Shown one piece after another: positions 5,527-14,480 of a stretch of 17,613 bases of DNA. This stretch comes from JBCCRH01 sp039208045. Lineage in GTDB: Bacteria; Bacteroidota; Bacteroidia; Chitinophagales; Saprospiraceae. The position numbers and the translations under genes were made by a program. The DNA lies in the NCBI GenBank assembly GCA_039208045.1, contig JBCCRH010000072.1, positions 1 through 17,613 of the forward strand, given 5' to 3'. Each line of letters opens with the position of its first letter. Positions within the stretch are counted from its first letter, which is position 1. Below the pieces are notes generated by a model. It did no database searches and was not told the origin of the DNA. It saw only the letters and a program-made list of their open reading frames with translations.

Positions 5527-7722
5527 ATGTTAAAAAAGCGTTTCCCTCACTATCAGCAATTAGATAAAATGGACTGTGGGCCGACCTGCCTTCGGATGGT
5601 CGCGGCGCACTATGGCAAGCGGTATAGCCTGCAATATTTGCGTAAGCATAGTTATATAGATCGGGAAGGGGTATCGATGCGGGGGATTGTGGAAGCGGCG
5701 GAGCATATTGGGTTTCGGACGCTGGCGCTGCGTTTGCCGCTGCAAGCGAGCTCGCCCGAAGAGCCGGGCCTGGATGAGGTGCCTTTGCCAGCTATTGTAC
5801 ACTGGGAGCAGAATCATTTTGTGGTGGTGTACCAACTCTCCAATACGCATGTGTGGGTGGCTGATCCGGCATTGGGGAAAAAGAAAATGTCGCATGCGGA
5901 GTTTGCAAAAGGGTGGATCGCGCATGGGAATAAAGGGCTAGCCCTGCTGCTGGAGCCGACGCCTGATTTTTATACCGAAGAAGGCGAAGAATTAAAGAAA
6001 ACCAATTTCAATTTCCTATTTCAGTATTTGCGGCCTTACCGAAGGCTGCTGATGCAGTTAGTGATCGGCCTATTGCTGGGGAGTATCCTACAGCTACTCT
6101 TTCCATTTCTGACGAAGTCGATTGTGGATATTGGGATTGCCAACTTAGATCTATCCTTTATTCAATTGATTATTGCAGCACAATTCTTCTTATTTGGTGG
6201 GCAATTGGCCGTTAACATCATACAAAGTTGGATATTGCTGCATGTTGGGACGCGGATTAATGTGTCTCTAATTTCTGACTTTTTGATCAAGCTCATGCGT
6301 CTCCCCATCGGCTATTTTGATAGTAAGCTGACTGGGGATTTATTGCAGCGCATTGGCGATCATCGGCGCATCGAATTGTTCCTGACTAACTCTACGTTGA
6401 GTATTCTCTTTTCTGCTTTTAACCTGATCATCTTTGGCATTGTATTAGCCATCTTTAAAGCGTCTATCTTTTTCATCTTCTTGGTAGCGACCATTTTGTA
6501 CATCATCTGGGTGTTACTTTTTTTACGTAAGCGGCGGCAGATTGATAATCGTCGATTCAAAGAGCAGGCGGATAATCAGAGCGTGTTGATTGAGTTGATA
6601 CAAGGGATGCAAGAGATTAAGCTGCAACGTAGCGAGCGGCGGCGGCGCTGGAAGTGGGCCAATGTACAAGCGCGCTTATTTCGAGTAAATATCAAGTCGC
6701 TTTCGCTAACGGTTACACAGGATACAGGCGCCAATTCTATCATGCAGCTCAAGGATATCATCATCACTTTTATTGCTGCGCAGGCGGTGATTGAGGGGCA
6801 ATTGACCTTGGGGGAAATGCTGGCTATTCAATTCTTGATTGGGCAGATGAATGGGCCATTACAACAATTGGTGGGCTTCATCCGCTCGGCGCAGGATGCA
6901 AAGATTAGCTTGGAGCGCTTGGGCGAAATCCATGAAATGGAGGAGGAGGGGCAAGAGCGGAGCATGCAAGCCCTCCTGTACGAGCTGGGTGATGTAACCT
7001 TTGATGGCGTTTCTTTTCAGTACAACCCTTTGTCTGGTATGGTTTTGAATGATATTAGTCTGACTATTCCGAAAGGAAAGGTCACTGCTATTGTCGGGGG
7101 CAGTGGGAGTGGCAAAACGACCTTGCTCAAGCTACTACTAGGCTTCTATGCGCCAACGAAGGGTACCATTCGCGTCAGCGGCATCAATTTACAAACAGTG
7201 CGCACCGATTTTTGGCGCGACCAATGTGGCGCGGTGATGCAAGATGGGTTCATTTTCTCGGATTCGATTGCCCAAAATATCGCAGAAAGCTCCGACGACA
7301 TCGATCGCCTACAACTGGTCAAAGCCGTTCGCTTGGCGAACATCGAGCGTTTTATTGAGGGCCTCCCACTGGGCTACAATACCAAAATTGGCGACCGTGG
7401 CAATGGCCTGAGCCAAGGACAAAAGCAGCGCCTGCTCATCGCCCGGGTGATCTATAAAGATCCTGCCTTCCTATTCTTTGATGAAGCGACGAACGCGCTA
7501 GATGCCAATAATGAAAAAGTCATCATGGAAAACTTGGAGCGCTTCTTTGAGGGGCGTACAGTGGTGGTCGTAGCGCATCGCTTGAGCACGGTCAAAAATG
7601 CGGATCAGATCGTGGTGCTAGAGCAGGGGCGCATCGTGGAGCAGGGGACGCATGTGGAGCTGACGGAGAAGCGGGGGGCGTATTATGAGTTGGTGAAGAA
7701 TCAGTTGGAGTTGGGGGGGTAG
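5527..7722 (+). CDS. Peptidase-C39-containing ABC exporter (bacteriocin/peptide type)
   Basis: 731 residues, the full length for the family, in three parts. Residues 1-140 are a C39 cysteine peptidase with catalytic Cys17 (DCGPTCL), oxyanion Gln11, His97 (NHFVVV) and Asp113 (ADPALG), so it looks active. Residues about 165-450 are a membrane domain with about six hydrophobic spans. Residues about 488-731 are the ATPase: Walker A GGSGSGKTT (524-532), Q-loop MQDG (571-574), signature LSQGQ (628-632), Walker B FLFFDEATN (648-656) and H-loop His684. Family role: cleave a double-glycine leader from a precursor peptide and export the core across the inner membrane. No HlyD-type adaptor and no precursor gene is visible nearby, so substrate and partner must be encoded elsewhere. 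The start is the ATG that begins the C39 domain. Confidence 0.92.
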   Translation: MLKKRFPHYQQLDKMDCGPTCLRMVAAHYGKRYSLQYLRKHSYIDREGVSMRGIVEAAEHIGFRTLALRLPLQASSPEEPGLDEVPLPAIVHWEQNHFVVVYQLSNTHVWVADPALGKKKMSHAEFAKGWIAHGNKGLALLLEPTPDFYTEEGEELKKTNFNFLFQYLRPYRRLLMQLVIGLLLGSILQLLFPFLTKSIVDIGIANLDLSFIQLIIAAQFFLFGGQLAVNIIQSWILLHVGTRINVSLISDFLIKLMRLPIGYFDSKLTGDLLQRIGDHRRIELFLTNSTLSILFSAFNLIIFGIVLAIFKASIFFIFLVATILYIIWVLLFLRKRRQIDNRRFKEQADNQSVLIELIQGMQEIKLQRSERRRRWKWANVQARLFRVNIKSLSLTVTQDTGANSIMQLKDIIITFIAAQAVIEGQLTLGEMLAIQFLIGQMNGPLQQLVGFIRSAQDAKISLERLGEIHEMEEEGQERSMQALLYELGDVTFDGVSFQYNPLSGMVLNDISLTIPKGKVTAIVGGSGSGKTTLLKLLLGFYAPTKGTIRVSGINLQTVRTDFWRDQCGAVMQDGFIFSDSIAQNIAESSDDIDRLQLVKAVRLANIERFIEGLPLGYNTKIGDRGNGLSQGQKQRLLIARVIYKDPAFLFFDEATNALDANNEKVIMENLERFFEGRTVVVVAHRLSTVKNADQIVVLEQGRIVEQGTHVELTEKRGAYYELVKNQLELGG

Positions 7723-7739
7723 GGAGTGGGCGGTGGGTA

Positions 7740-7774
7740 GTAGTCAGTAGTCAGTAGATAGTAGTCGGTAGTTT
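7740..7774 (+). repeat. Tandem 7-mer repeat (GTAGTCA)x5, degenerate
   Basis: Five heptamers in a row: GTAGTCA, GTAGTCA, GTAGATA, GTAGTCG, GTAGTTT, starting 18 bp after the exporter stop. Just after it, TGCAG (7776-7780) and CTGCA (7786-7790) form a small hairpin. It is probably a slippage-prone intergenic microsatellite; no function is indicated. Confidence 0.6.
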
Positions 7775-7806
7775 TTGCAGGAAATCTGCATAGACGCCTA
7801 TTTTTA

Positions 7807-7838
7807 TTGTCATTAGATAGTTGAATTGTGTATTTTTG
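7807..7838 (+). promoter_or_regulatory. Promoter of the AAA ATPase gene (TTG - 21 bp - TATTTTTG)
   Basis: TATTTTTG (7831-7838) matches the Bacteroidota -7 box TAnnTTTG exactly, and TTG (7807-7809) is the -33 element, 21 bp upstream, within the usual range. Transcription should start near 7844, only a few bases before the ATG at 7851, so the mRNA would be almost leaderless. This argues that the ATPase is transcribed separately from the exporter and rules against the TTG codon at 7821 as the start. Confidence 0.62.
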
Positions 7839-7850
7839 AAAAAAAATGCA

Positions 7851-9038
7851 ATGCTGCTGTATTTTAAATTGGGGAACTACGCCTCTATAAAAGAACCAAT
7901 AACGATAAATTTTGAAGCTTCTAGCATCTCAGAGCATCAGGAAAGTAATGTGAATTACACTTCTAAAGCCAATACTTTAAAAAGTATCTTACTCTACGGG
8001 CATAATGCAAGTGGAAAGTCCAACATACTAGCTGGATTGGTCTATTTCCGCTGGATCGTTCTTAATTCAGCGACTAATATGAATGTGAGTGACTCTTTTG
8101 ATGTCGAACCGTTTTTATTGGACACAGCATCAGAACAGGAGCCGTCATTCTTTGAAGTGGGCTTTATGATAGATAATACGAAGTTCAGGTATGGTGTTCA
8201 GATTAATAAAAAAGAGGTCGTTAAAGAGTGGTTGTTAGAGAGTACTAGAAAAAAATACTATCCGCTGTTTTTAAGAATCAATCAAGCGGTAGAGATTGAT
8301 GCTAAAAGATTTGAAAATAGCGAAGGACTCGATAAGAGGACTAGAAAAAACGCTCTTTTTTTATCAGTATGTTCTCAATGGAGCGTGGATAAGGCTGAAA
8401 AAATTGTTTATTGGTTTGGAAGTATATTGACTATTCATGGCTTAGATGATGCGCTTTATCGAAGTCAGACTATCGAATACCTGAAAAGTAAGGATGAAAA
8501 TGAAAGAGTGATTGAACTACTTAAGAAAGCAGATTTAGGGATAAATGGGGTCGATGTGTTGAATAATGACGATCATACTGCCGTTTTTTTTATGAAAAGT
8601 GTGTACTCAAATGGGAAAAAGGTGAAGGAGCGGCCATTCTTGATTGATGCCTATGAATCCGAAGGGACTAGAAAACTTTTCAACCTATTGGGGATTTTCA
8701 TTGGTGCAATAAAAGAAGGTAGAATTGTTATCATCGATGAGTTTGATGCTCGCTTACACACCTTACTCACAAAAGCAGTTATTAAACTTTTTAATTCGGA
8801 TGAATCAAATACTTCTGCACAGTTATTGCTAGCTTGCCACGACACTGCTTTGATAGATAAAGAGATATTGAGACGTGATCAGATTTATTTTGTAGAAAAA
8901 AATCATCTTGGTGAGACAAGAGTCAATGCCCTAGTGGAGTTTAAAGCTCGGAAAGAAGAGGCATTTGAAAGAAATTACCTGAAAGGAAAGTATGGTGGTA
9001 TTCCTATCATAGAGGGATTTGAAGCAGTCTTTCATTGA
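7851..9038 (+). CDS. RloA/AbiL-type AAA-family ATPase (COG1106-like), no RloB partner
   Basis: 395 residues from the ATG at 7851. The start MLLYFKLGNYASIKEPITI is the usual N-terminus of this SMC/ABC-like ATPase family. Walker A is GHNASGKSN (50-58); a signature-like ESEGTRKL lies at 269-276; Walker B is RIVIIDEFDARLH (291-303); ACHDT (328-332) supplies the switch His. The end RRDQIYFVEK ... NYLKGKYGGIPII is typical of RloA-like proteins. Known members occur in AbiL-like abortive-infection and restriction-linked loci, usually with an RloB nuclease-like gene directly downstream; here a palindromic element follows instead. The gene is visibly more AT-rich than the exporter before it and the methyltransferase after it, consistent with horizontal gain. 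Biochemical role beyond ATP hydrolysis is not established by sequence. Confidence 0.82.
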   Translation: MLLYFKLGNYASIKEPITINFEASSISEHQESNVNYTSKANTLKSILLYGHNASGKSNILAGLVYFRWIVLNSATNMNVSDSFDVEPFLLDTASEQEPSFFEVGFMIDNTKFRYGVQINKKEVVKEWLLESTRKKYYPLFLRINQAVEIDAKRFENSEGLDKRTRKNALFLSVCSQWSVDKAEKIVYWFGSILTIHGLDDALYRSQTIEYLKSKDENERVIELLKKADLGINGVDVLNNDDHTAVFFMKSVYSNGKKVKERPFLIDAYESEGTRKLFNLLGIFIGAIKEGRIVIIDEFDARLHTLLTKAVIKLFNSDESNTSAQLLLACHDTALIDKEILRRDQIYFVEKNHLGETRVNALVEFKARKEEAFERNYLKGKYGGIPIIEGFEAVFH

Positions 9039-9147
9039 CAACAGTCTATCAGCTTGTCGAAAAGCTCATTGATTATTGTGACTGAAGAACTAAAGTGCTC
9101 GGGTTTACCTAGTGCTGGATAGGGTTCACATACATTTATTTGGATGC

Positions 9148-9346
9148 TACAGGCTGCCCAACTGAGTTGGGCGCTCTTGGTGCGTGCTAGGTTAGTTTAC
9201 AGACAGGTTGTCCGACCGAGTCGGACAATATACCTTAAAAAGTATATGTACGAACTATCGAGAAAATTGTCCGACTTAATCGGACAAACTGTCTATTAAT
9301 TAACTTAGGCATATATTGACCTGCCCCCATAGGTGGGCAAGCTGTA
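9148..9346. mobile_element. Nested ~200-bp palindrome of four REP-like hairpins (REPIN/MITE-like)
   Basis: Four palindromes lie symmetrically about 9247. Inner pair: TTGTCCGAC (9208-9216) with GTCGGACAA (9220-9228), and TTGTCCGA (9267-9274) with TCGGACAA (9280-9287). Outer pair: GCCCAAC (9156-9162) with GTTGGGC (9166-9172), and a bulged stem TGCCCCC / GGTGGGCA (9322-9339). The two halves are also inverted copies of each other: AGACAG (9201) mirrors CTGTCT (9289), GGTTAGTTTA mirrors TTAATTAAC, and TACAG (9148) mirrors CTGTA (9342). There is no coding capacity and no clear target-site duplication. Paired inverted REPs with a short spacer are the REPIN arrangement mobilised by RAYT transposases; none is in the window. 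The flanks 9039-9147 and 9347-9388 show no gene. Confidence 0.6.
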
Positions 9347-9388
9347 AGTACCACCGCGATATGATAGGGGATAGTTGCAGGGGACTAG

Positions 9389-9396
9389 TATATTTG
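9389..9396 (+). promoter_or_regulatory. -7 promoter element TATATTTG before the methyltransferase
   Basis: TATATTTG is a perfect TAnnTTTG match 31 bp before the ATG at 9428. The nearest upstream TTG (9375-9377) is only 11 bp away, too close for a -33 box, so the match is partial. Confidence 0.42.
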
Positions 9397-9427
9397 TGCG
9401 AGCGAAAAATTAAGATTACTAAGAACT

Positions 9428-10405
9428 ATGCAAGAGTGTCCAATTTGTAAGCATGCGGAGAGCCGGCCATTACTGAAGTGGAAATCGTTTACGATTTATC
9501 GCTGTGCGCATTGTGGGTTGATCTTTGCAGATCCGATGCCGAGTGATGCGGAGCTGATGGCGTTTTACCAGGGCTTTATGTTTAAGGCGCCGACGGCAGA
9601 AGCGATTGTTACACAGACGGAGTTGCGCAGGGTGGAGCTGGCGCGTTTGTTTGGGTGGGCGGGAGTCAACTTACGTCAAAAGCGCTTCTTGGACTATGGG
9701 GGAGGGACGGGTATTGTGTTTCACACGGTTTCAGAATTGGGCTTGGAAGCCTACTATCAAGACTTGGACGAATCGGCGAAGGCGTTTACGAAAACGCATT
9801 TTGGCTTGCAGCCAGAGCAGATCATTGAGGATGTGACGCAGACGGCGCAGCACTTTGATTACATCCTGGCGGATAATGTGATTGAGCATGTGAAAGATCC
9901 GATTCCATTTGTGCAGCGCTTGGCTGATAAGCTCGCTCCTGGTGGGCAGCTGGTGATCAAAACGCCGCATGGCGGCAATACGGAGGCCTTTTTTATTCCA
10001 GCAGTTACGCTGCGTGATTATTTTCGCAATGCTTTGAAATACAACAGCTTTTTCGCTACGCTCAAAGCTTACTTTAGCCGCTTCTGGCACTGCGATCCGC
10101 CCCGGCATTTGTTTTCGTTTACTCGAAAGAGTTTTCAATGCCTGATGGAGCAGGTGGAGGGAGCGCGCTTGGAGTATGAGGTGGATTATTATCAAATTCC
10201 ACCGTGGACGTACAGCCTGTCGAAGCAGTATTTTTCGAAAGATAAGCGCTTGAGTTTACCAGTTTCGGTGCTAGTGCGTATTGTGCTATTGCCCTTCGTT
10301 TTGGGGGAGTTGCTGCTGATTGGAGTACAGCAGTTGTTGCTGAAAATGAGGGTGCTCTCGCCAGCGGGAATTATCTTGAGGGTAAAAAGGGCGAAACACG
10401 TGTAA
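9428..10405 (+). CDS. Zinc-ribbon class I SAM-dependent methyltransferase
   Basis: 325 residues. The N-terminus is a zinc ribbon: CPIC (Cys4, Cys7) and CAHC (Cys26, Cys29). The Methyltransf_23-like core follows: motif I FLDYGGGTG (87-95), an acidic strand end QDLDES (111-116) for the ribose of S-adenosylmethionine, ADNVIEHVKDP (148-158), and the post-core LAPGGQLVIKTPHGG (169-183). Residues about 276-308 are hydrophobic and may contact the membrane. Proteins of this layout often sit in surface-glycan or natural-product clusters and methylate sugars or small molecules, but no such cluster is seen here and the substrate is unknown. The stop is 35 bp before the HTCS gene, so co-transcription is possible. 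Confidence 0.85.
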   Translation: MQECPICKHAESRPLLKWKSFTIYRCAHCGLIFADPMPSDAELMAFYQGFMFKAPTAEAIVTQTELRRVELARLFGWAGVNLRQKRFLDYGGGTGIVFHTVSELGLEAYYQDLDESAKAFTKTHFGLQPEQIIEDVTQTAQHFDYILADNVIEHVKDPIPFVQRLADKLAPGGQLVIKTPHGGNTEAFFIPAVTLRDYFRNALKYNSFFATLKAYFSRFWHCDPPRHLFSFTRKSFQCLMEQVEGARLEYEVDYYQIPPWTYSLSKQYFSKDKRLSLPVSVLVRIVLLPFVLGELLLIGVQQLLLKMRVLSPAGIILRVKRAKHV

Positions 10406-10440
10406 TAGGCCATTCAAAGAATTCGTGTTATTTTTAGTCG

Positions 10441-13400
10441 ATGAACCCTAGTACAAAAAAACACATCTTGCTACAGCAAGTTAAGCCAAGGGCTATTGGC
10501 TTGATGGTTTTGTTACTAGCTATCTTTTCTTCTCTACAAGCGCAAATACCTCAATTTTCGAACTTCGAAATTCAGAAAGGCTACCGGATAGCTGATATTT
10601 CCAATATAGTACAAGACGCAGCAGGGAATATTTGGTTTGGTTGCAGCGAGGGTTTATTCCGCTATGATGGGGTGACCTTCACGAATTTTAATACGAATAA
10701 TCGCGAATATTACATTCCTACTAATTCCATTAAAAAAATACGGGTAGATAAAGAAGAAGGTTACCTCATACTGTACAATAATGATAGTGAAGTCTACGAA
10801 GTAGATCCTATAAATAAGCAGCATCGCCAAGTAAAACTAGAAGAACCTGACGGTGGGCCTGGGATTAGATGGATAATGGACGTTCACTTGGATGGTAAGG
10901 GAGGACTATGGGCCGCACGTATTGAATTTCCTAAAGATCATCTTTACTATAAACTGAGTGTCTATCATACCTCAAAACGAGATTCCTTTCGCTTGGTCAA
11001 AGAACTAGAAAGCAAAAAGCTATTCTTTACGAATTTTAGTTCTGTAAATGAAGGGCATCTGTATGTCAACTTTGAGGAATTAGTATTGGAATTCGCACCT
11101 GATGGGCAGATCATAAATCAATATCCTTTTCCACGAGGGAAGCCTGGTGGGCACTTTTGGGATGAATCCCAAACCCTATGGATGATGAGCAATATGCTGG
11201 CAAAAGATGAGCAAGGCAGGGATTTTGGCCGAGGGATCTTTTATATGGAAAAAGGAGAACAAACTTTTCGTGAATTCGAAATTAAGGATACCAGCCTGCT
11301 TGCTGAAAATAACAAACTGTATGTTGATAAAGATAGGGTGATAGCTTACACTTCCCATTTTTCGATTATCGATCGATCGTCAAGAGAGGGCAATGAATAT
11401 TCACAGGAAATTTTGGGACTTGACAATCTTGGTTTACAAGATAAGCTAGGAGTCAAAGAGGTGTTTAAGGATTTATCTGGTGTTTATTGGTTGGGGGGTA
11501 GGATTCTCAAAAAACTAGAGTTTGATTTGGTGGAGCATATCCTACAGGGAGGAACGCCGTTTTGTAAAAATTGGAATTGCGCAGTGCGGGAGATACTGGA
11601 GGATGAAAAAGGCAATATCATTTTTGGCACCAGCCATCGGGTACTGCAATATAATCCTCAAACTACAATAGTAGATACCTTCGAGTGTAATCAACAACTT
11701 GATGTATGGGATAATTGGGGACTTACCTTACAGCCTCCCTTTTTATATGTCGATAATAGGCGTGTAAACCTTGAAGACTGTACCTTCAATTTTCTTATCG
11801 ATGGTAAACGATTACCAACTTTTAATGCATTAGATAGAGCAGGGAACCTTTGGCTTGGTGGAGAACGCTCGGTCGTTTCAATCTATGATGTTGAAAAAGA
11901 TACGCTTGTTCGACTTGATGCACTCAAAGAAATGCTGAAGGGCAAAGCTATACACATACGATCTATCCTACCAAGGAAGAAAGGGCCTGGCACGTGGGTG
12001 CTAACCAGTAATAATGGCTTGTATTTGCTGGATCGTGAAGAAGGTTTATTGGCTCAATATACCTATGATCCTACCAATGAGAACAGTGTACCTTCTCCGC
12101 AGTTATATGATGTTTATGAATCAGAAGTTGGAAATTTATGGATTGGCTCTTCAGGTGGTTTAAGTAAACTAGAAATAGCTACGAATACTTTCACCCATTA
12201 TACAACGGAAGATGGGCTTCCTACTTCTAAAGTTTACTCCATTCTACCAGAATCGGATCAAGGCCTATGGTTAGGAACGGCCTATGGCATTTCTTTTTTG
12301 GACTTTTCTTCCCAGACTTTTTTTAATTTTTCGACAGAACATGGCTTGGGAAATACCGAGTATAACACCCATGCGGCTTACCAGTCTAAGGCAGGCAAAA
12401 TCTATTTTGGCGGCCTAGATGGTATTGATGCCTTCTATCCTGAAGCTTTCTTGGAGCCCAATATCAGCCGTTCGATGCCTTTGATCATCACCCAGTTTAA
12501 TCGCTTCGATCAGGAACTGGAACAAATAAAATCTTCTGATCTGCATCAGCTAGACCGCATTACGCTAGCACCTGCCAATAAGTATTTCGAACTTTATTTT
12601 AAGCTAGCCGACTATCGGCGGAATGCCGAAAACCTGTACAGCTACAAAATGGAGGGCTATGACGAAGATTGGTCGCCTCCTGGTAAGCAAAATTTTTTGC
12701 GATACGAAAACCTGCCCGCTGGCACCTACACACTTCGCGTAAAAGCGGCTATTACGCCCACTACTTGGAATGAACGAGCGTTAAACATTACAGTAGTCAA
12801 GCAGCAATATTGGTACAAGACGACCATCGCTTATGCCTGTTATATCCTTACCTGTTTGGGCTTAATCTATGGCCTATACCAATTCTTGCTGAACCAGCGA
12901 CTAAAAGCACAAGAGACGCAGCAGCTAAAAGAGATGGACGCCCTCAAAACAAAGCTGTACACCAATATTACGCACGAGTTTCGTACACCACTGACGGTCA
13001 TCCAAGGAATGGCAGATCAAATCAAGGACGATGTAGAGGCAAAAACGTTGATTCAACGCAACAGCAAAAACCTGCTACGTCTAGTGGATCAGTTGCTAGA
13101 CATGTCAAAGCTAGAGTCGCAAAAGATGCGCTTACATCTTACTTCCACCAATATCGTCGCGTTCCTGCAATACCTCATCCAGTCCTTTGATTCTTATGGA
13201 GCTACTAAAAATATCAGCCTTACGTTTCATACAGAAGTGCCTGAAGTCATCATGGCTATCGATGTAGATAAAATGCAACACGTCATTGCTAATCTCTTAT
13301 CCAACGCCATAAAATTCACGCAAGAAGGAGGTGCAATCGCATTATCCGTATCAAAAAGCAAGGACCAGCCCGTCCTCCAAATAAAAATAGAAGACAATGG

Positions 13401-14460
13401 AATTGGGATAGCTGAAGCGGACTTGCCTCATATTTTTGATCGATTCTACAGAGTTGATGATACGCATACACAAGTAGGAACGGGGATAGGCCTAGCGCTC
13501 ACCAAGGAGCTGCTAGAACTGATGGGCGGCACGATTACTGTAGCAAGCGAGCCAATGCAAGGCACCAGCTTTACTATTGCACTGCCGATTCAAAATGAAA
13601 AAGAGCAAGCTGCTATCGAATTGGTTAATGCCGATAGGAGCACTTCGGTAGCTCCGATATTGCTCGAAGCGCAAGGGCCCATCAAGGAACCGCTGCGGAG
13701 CCCTGCCCAATCCGATTTACCCCTCCTTTTAATCATTGAAGACAATCCAGATGTAGTCACTTACATTATCACCTGCTTAAAAGATCAGTACCAAATACAA
13801 ACGGCCTACGATGGCCAGGAAGGTATAGAAAAGGCCTTAAATAGCATCCCAGACATCATTATCAGCGATGTGATGATGCCCAAAAAGGATGGCTATGAAG
13901 TGACTCAACTATTGAAAAATGATACGCGCACCAGTCACATCCCCATCATCCTACTCACCGCCAAAGCGGATACGGACTCCAAGATGATTGGTCTAAAACG
14001 GGGAGCAGATGCCTATCTGACCAAGCCATTTCATAAGCAAGAACTGCTCATACGCCTAGAGCAACTGATAGCGCTTCGGCGAAAGATGCAAGAACGCTAT
14101 GCCAGCGCCACGCCACCTCCGCCCTCTGCGGAACCTAGCTTGCAAGTAGAGGACGCTTTTCTCAAGCAAATTCGTGAACTCATTCAACAGCATCTTTCTG
14201 ACGTAGAATTCTCGGTGCCTGACCTATGCTTGGCCATAGGGATGAGCCAGCCTCAATTGTATCGAAAGATAAAAGCCCTTACCAATCGTTCGATTGCGGC
14301 CTATCTGCGTAGCATTCGGCTACAAGAGGGGAAGGTGCTCTTAGCAACCACCAATCATACCATTGCCGAAATTGCCTATCAAGTAGGCTTCAATGATCCA
14401 AAATACTTTTCGAAGACCTTCCTGCAAGAATTTGGGGTATTACCCAGCACCTTTCGGTAA
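10441..14460 (+). CDS. Hybrid two-component system (HTCS) sensor kinase/AraC-type regulator
   Basis: 1339 residues, a normal length for the class. The signal peptide or anchor spans about 17-35. A periplasmic two-component-regulator propeller covers about 50-715, with blades such as GNIWFGCSEGLFRYDG, GNLWLGGERS, GNLWIGSSGGLSKL and QGLWLGTAYGISFL. A Y_Y_Y domain (about 724-787, ending AGTYTLRVKA) and a membrane helix (about 793-817) follow. The kinase has phospho-acceptor His845 (ITHEFRTPL), N-box Asn955 (NLLSNAIKF), DNGIG (985-989) and GTGIGL (1013-1018). The receiver has acidic pair Glu1100/Asp1101, phospho-acceptor Asp1143 (SDVMMP) and Lys1195 (LTKPF). Two AraC helix-turn-helices lie at about 1257-1283 and 1305-1332. 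All catalytic residues are present. Family role: a periplasmic ligand triggers phosphorelay and transcription of nearby surface genes; the likely target is the gene at 14642. Confidence 0.95.
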   Translation: MNPSTKKHILLQQVKPRAIGLMVLLLAIFSSLQAQIPQFSNFEIQKGYRIADISNIVQDAAGNIWFGCSEGLFRYDGVTFTNFNTNNREYYIPTNSIKKIRVDKEEGYLILYNNDSEVYEVDPINKQHRQVKLEEPDGGPGIRWIMDVHLDGKGGLWAARIEFPKDHLYYKLSVYHTSKRDSFRLVKELESKKLFFTNFSSVNEGHLYVNFEELVLEFAPDGQIINQYPFPRGKPGGHFWDESQTLWMMSNMLAKDEQGRDFGRGIFYMEKGEQTFREFEIKDTSLLAENNKLYVDKDRVIAYTSHFSIIDRSSREGNEYSQEILGLDNLGLQDKLGVKEVFKDLSGVYWLGGRILKKLEFDLVEHILQGGTPFCKNWNCAVREILEDEKGNIIFGTSHRVLQYNPQTTIVDTFECNQQLDVWDNWGLTLQPPFLYVDNRRVNLEDCTFNFLIDGKRLPTFNALDRAGNLWLGGERSVVSIYDVEKDTLVRLDALKEMLKGKAIHIRSILPRKKGPGTWVLTSNNGLYLLDREEGLLAQYTYDPTNENSVPSPQLYDVYESEVGNLWIGSSGGLSKLEIATNTFTHYTTEDGLPTSKVYSILPESDQGLWLGTAYGISFLDFSSQTFFNFSTEHGLGNTEYNTHAAYQSKAGKIYFGGLDGIDAFYPEAFLEPNISRSMPLIITQFNRFDQELEQIKSSDLHQLDRITLAPANKYFELYFKLADYRRNAENLYSYKMEGYDEDWSPPGKQNFLRYENLPAGTYTLRVKAAITPTTWNERALNITVVKQQYWYKTTIAYACYILTCLGLIYGLYQFLLNQRLKAQETQQLKEMDALKTKLYTNITHEFRTPLTVIQGMADQIKDDVEAKTLIQRNSKNLLRLVDQLLDMSKLESQKMRLHLTSTNIVAFLQYLIQSFDSYGATKNISLTFHTEVPEVIMAIDVDKMQHVIANLLSNAIKFTQEGGAIALSVSKSKDQPVLQIKIEDNGIGIAEADLPHIFDRFYRVDDTHTQVGTGIGLALTKELLELMGGTITVASEPMQGTSFTIALPIQNEKEQAAIELVNADRSTSVAPILLEAQGPIKEPLRSPAQSDLPLLLIIEDNPDVVTYIITCLKDQYQIQTAYDGQEGIEKALNSIPDIIISDVMMPKKDGYEVTQLLKNDTRTSHIPIILLTAKADTDSKMIGLKRGADAYLTKPFHKQELLIRLEQLIALRRKMQERYASATPPPPSAEPSLQVEDAFLKQIRELIQQHLSDVEFSVPDLCLAIGMSQPQLYRKIKALTNRSIAAYLRSIRLQEGKVLLATTNHTIAEIAYQVGFNDPKYFSKTFLQEFGVLPSTFR

Positions 14461-14480
14461 AAGTCCCTCTTTTTCTCCCC

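Noticed and set aside
2813..7794. Shared 12-mer AATCTGCATAGA at 2813 and 7783
   Set aside because: In the first copy it is part of a terminator stem; similarity does not extend beyond the 12 bases, so it is probably coincidence.
7821..7850. TTG start for the AAA ATPase at 7821
   Set aside because: It lies within the spacer between the -33 and -7 boxes, so it would not be transcribed; the ATG at 7851 matches the family N-terminus.
9042..9196. Minus-strand open frame of about 50 codons ending near 9042
   Set aside because: No ATG start, no recognisable family, and it runs into the palindromic element; probably chance. It is not an RloB remnant, being on the opposite strand.
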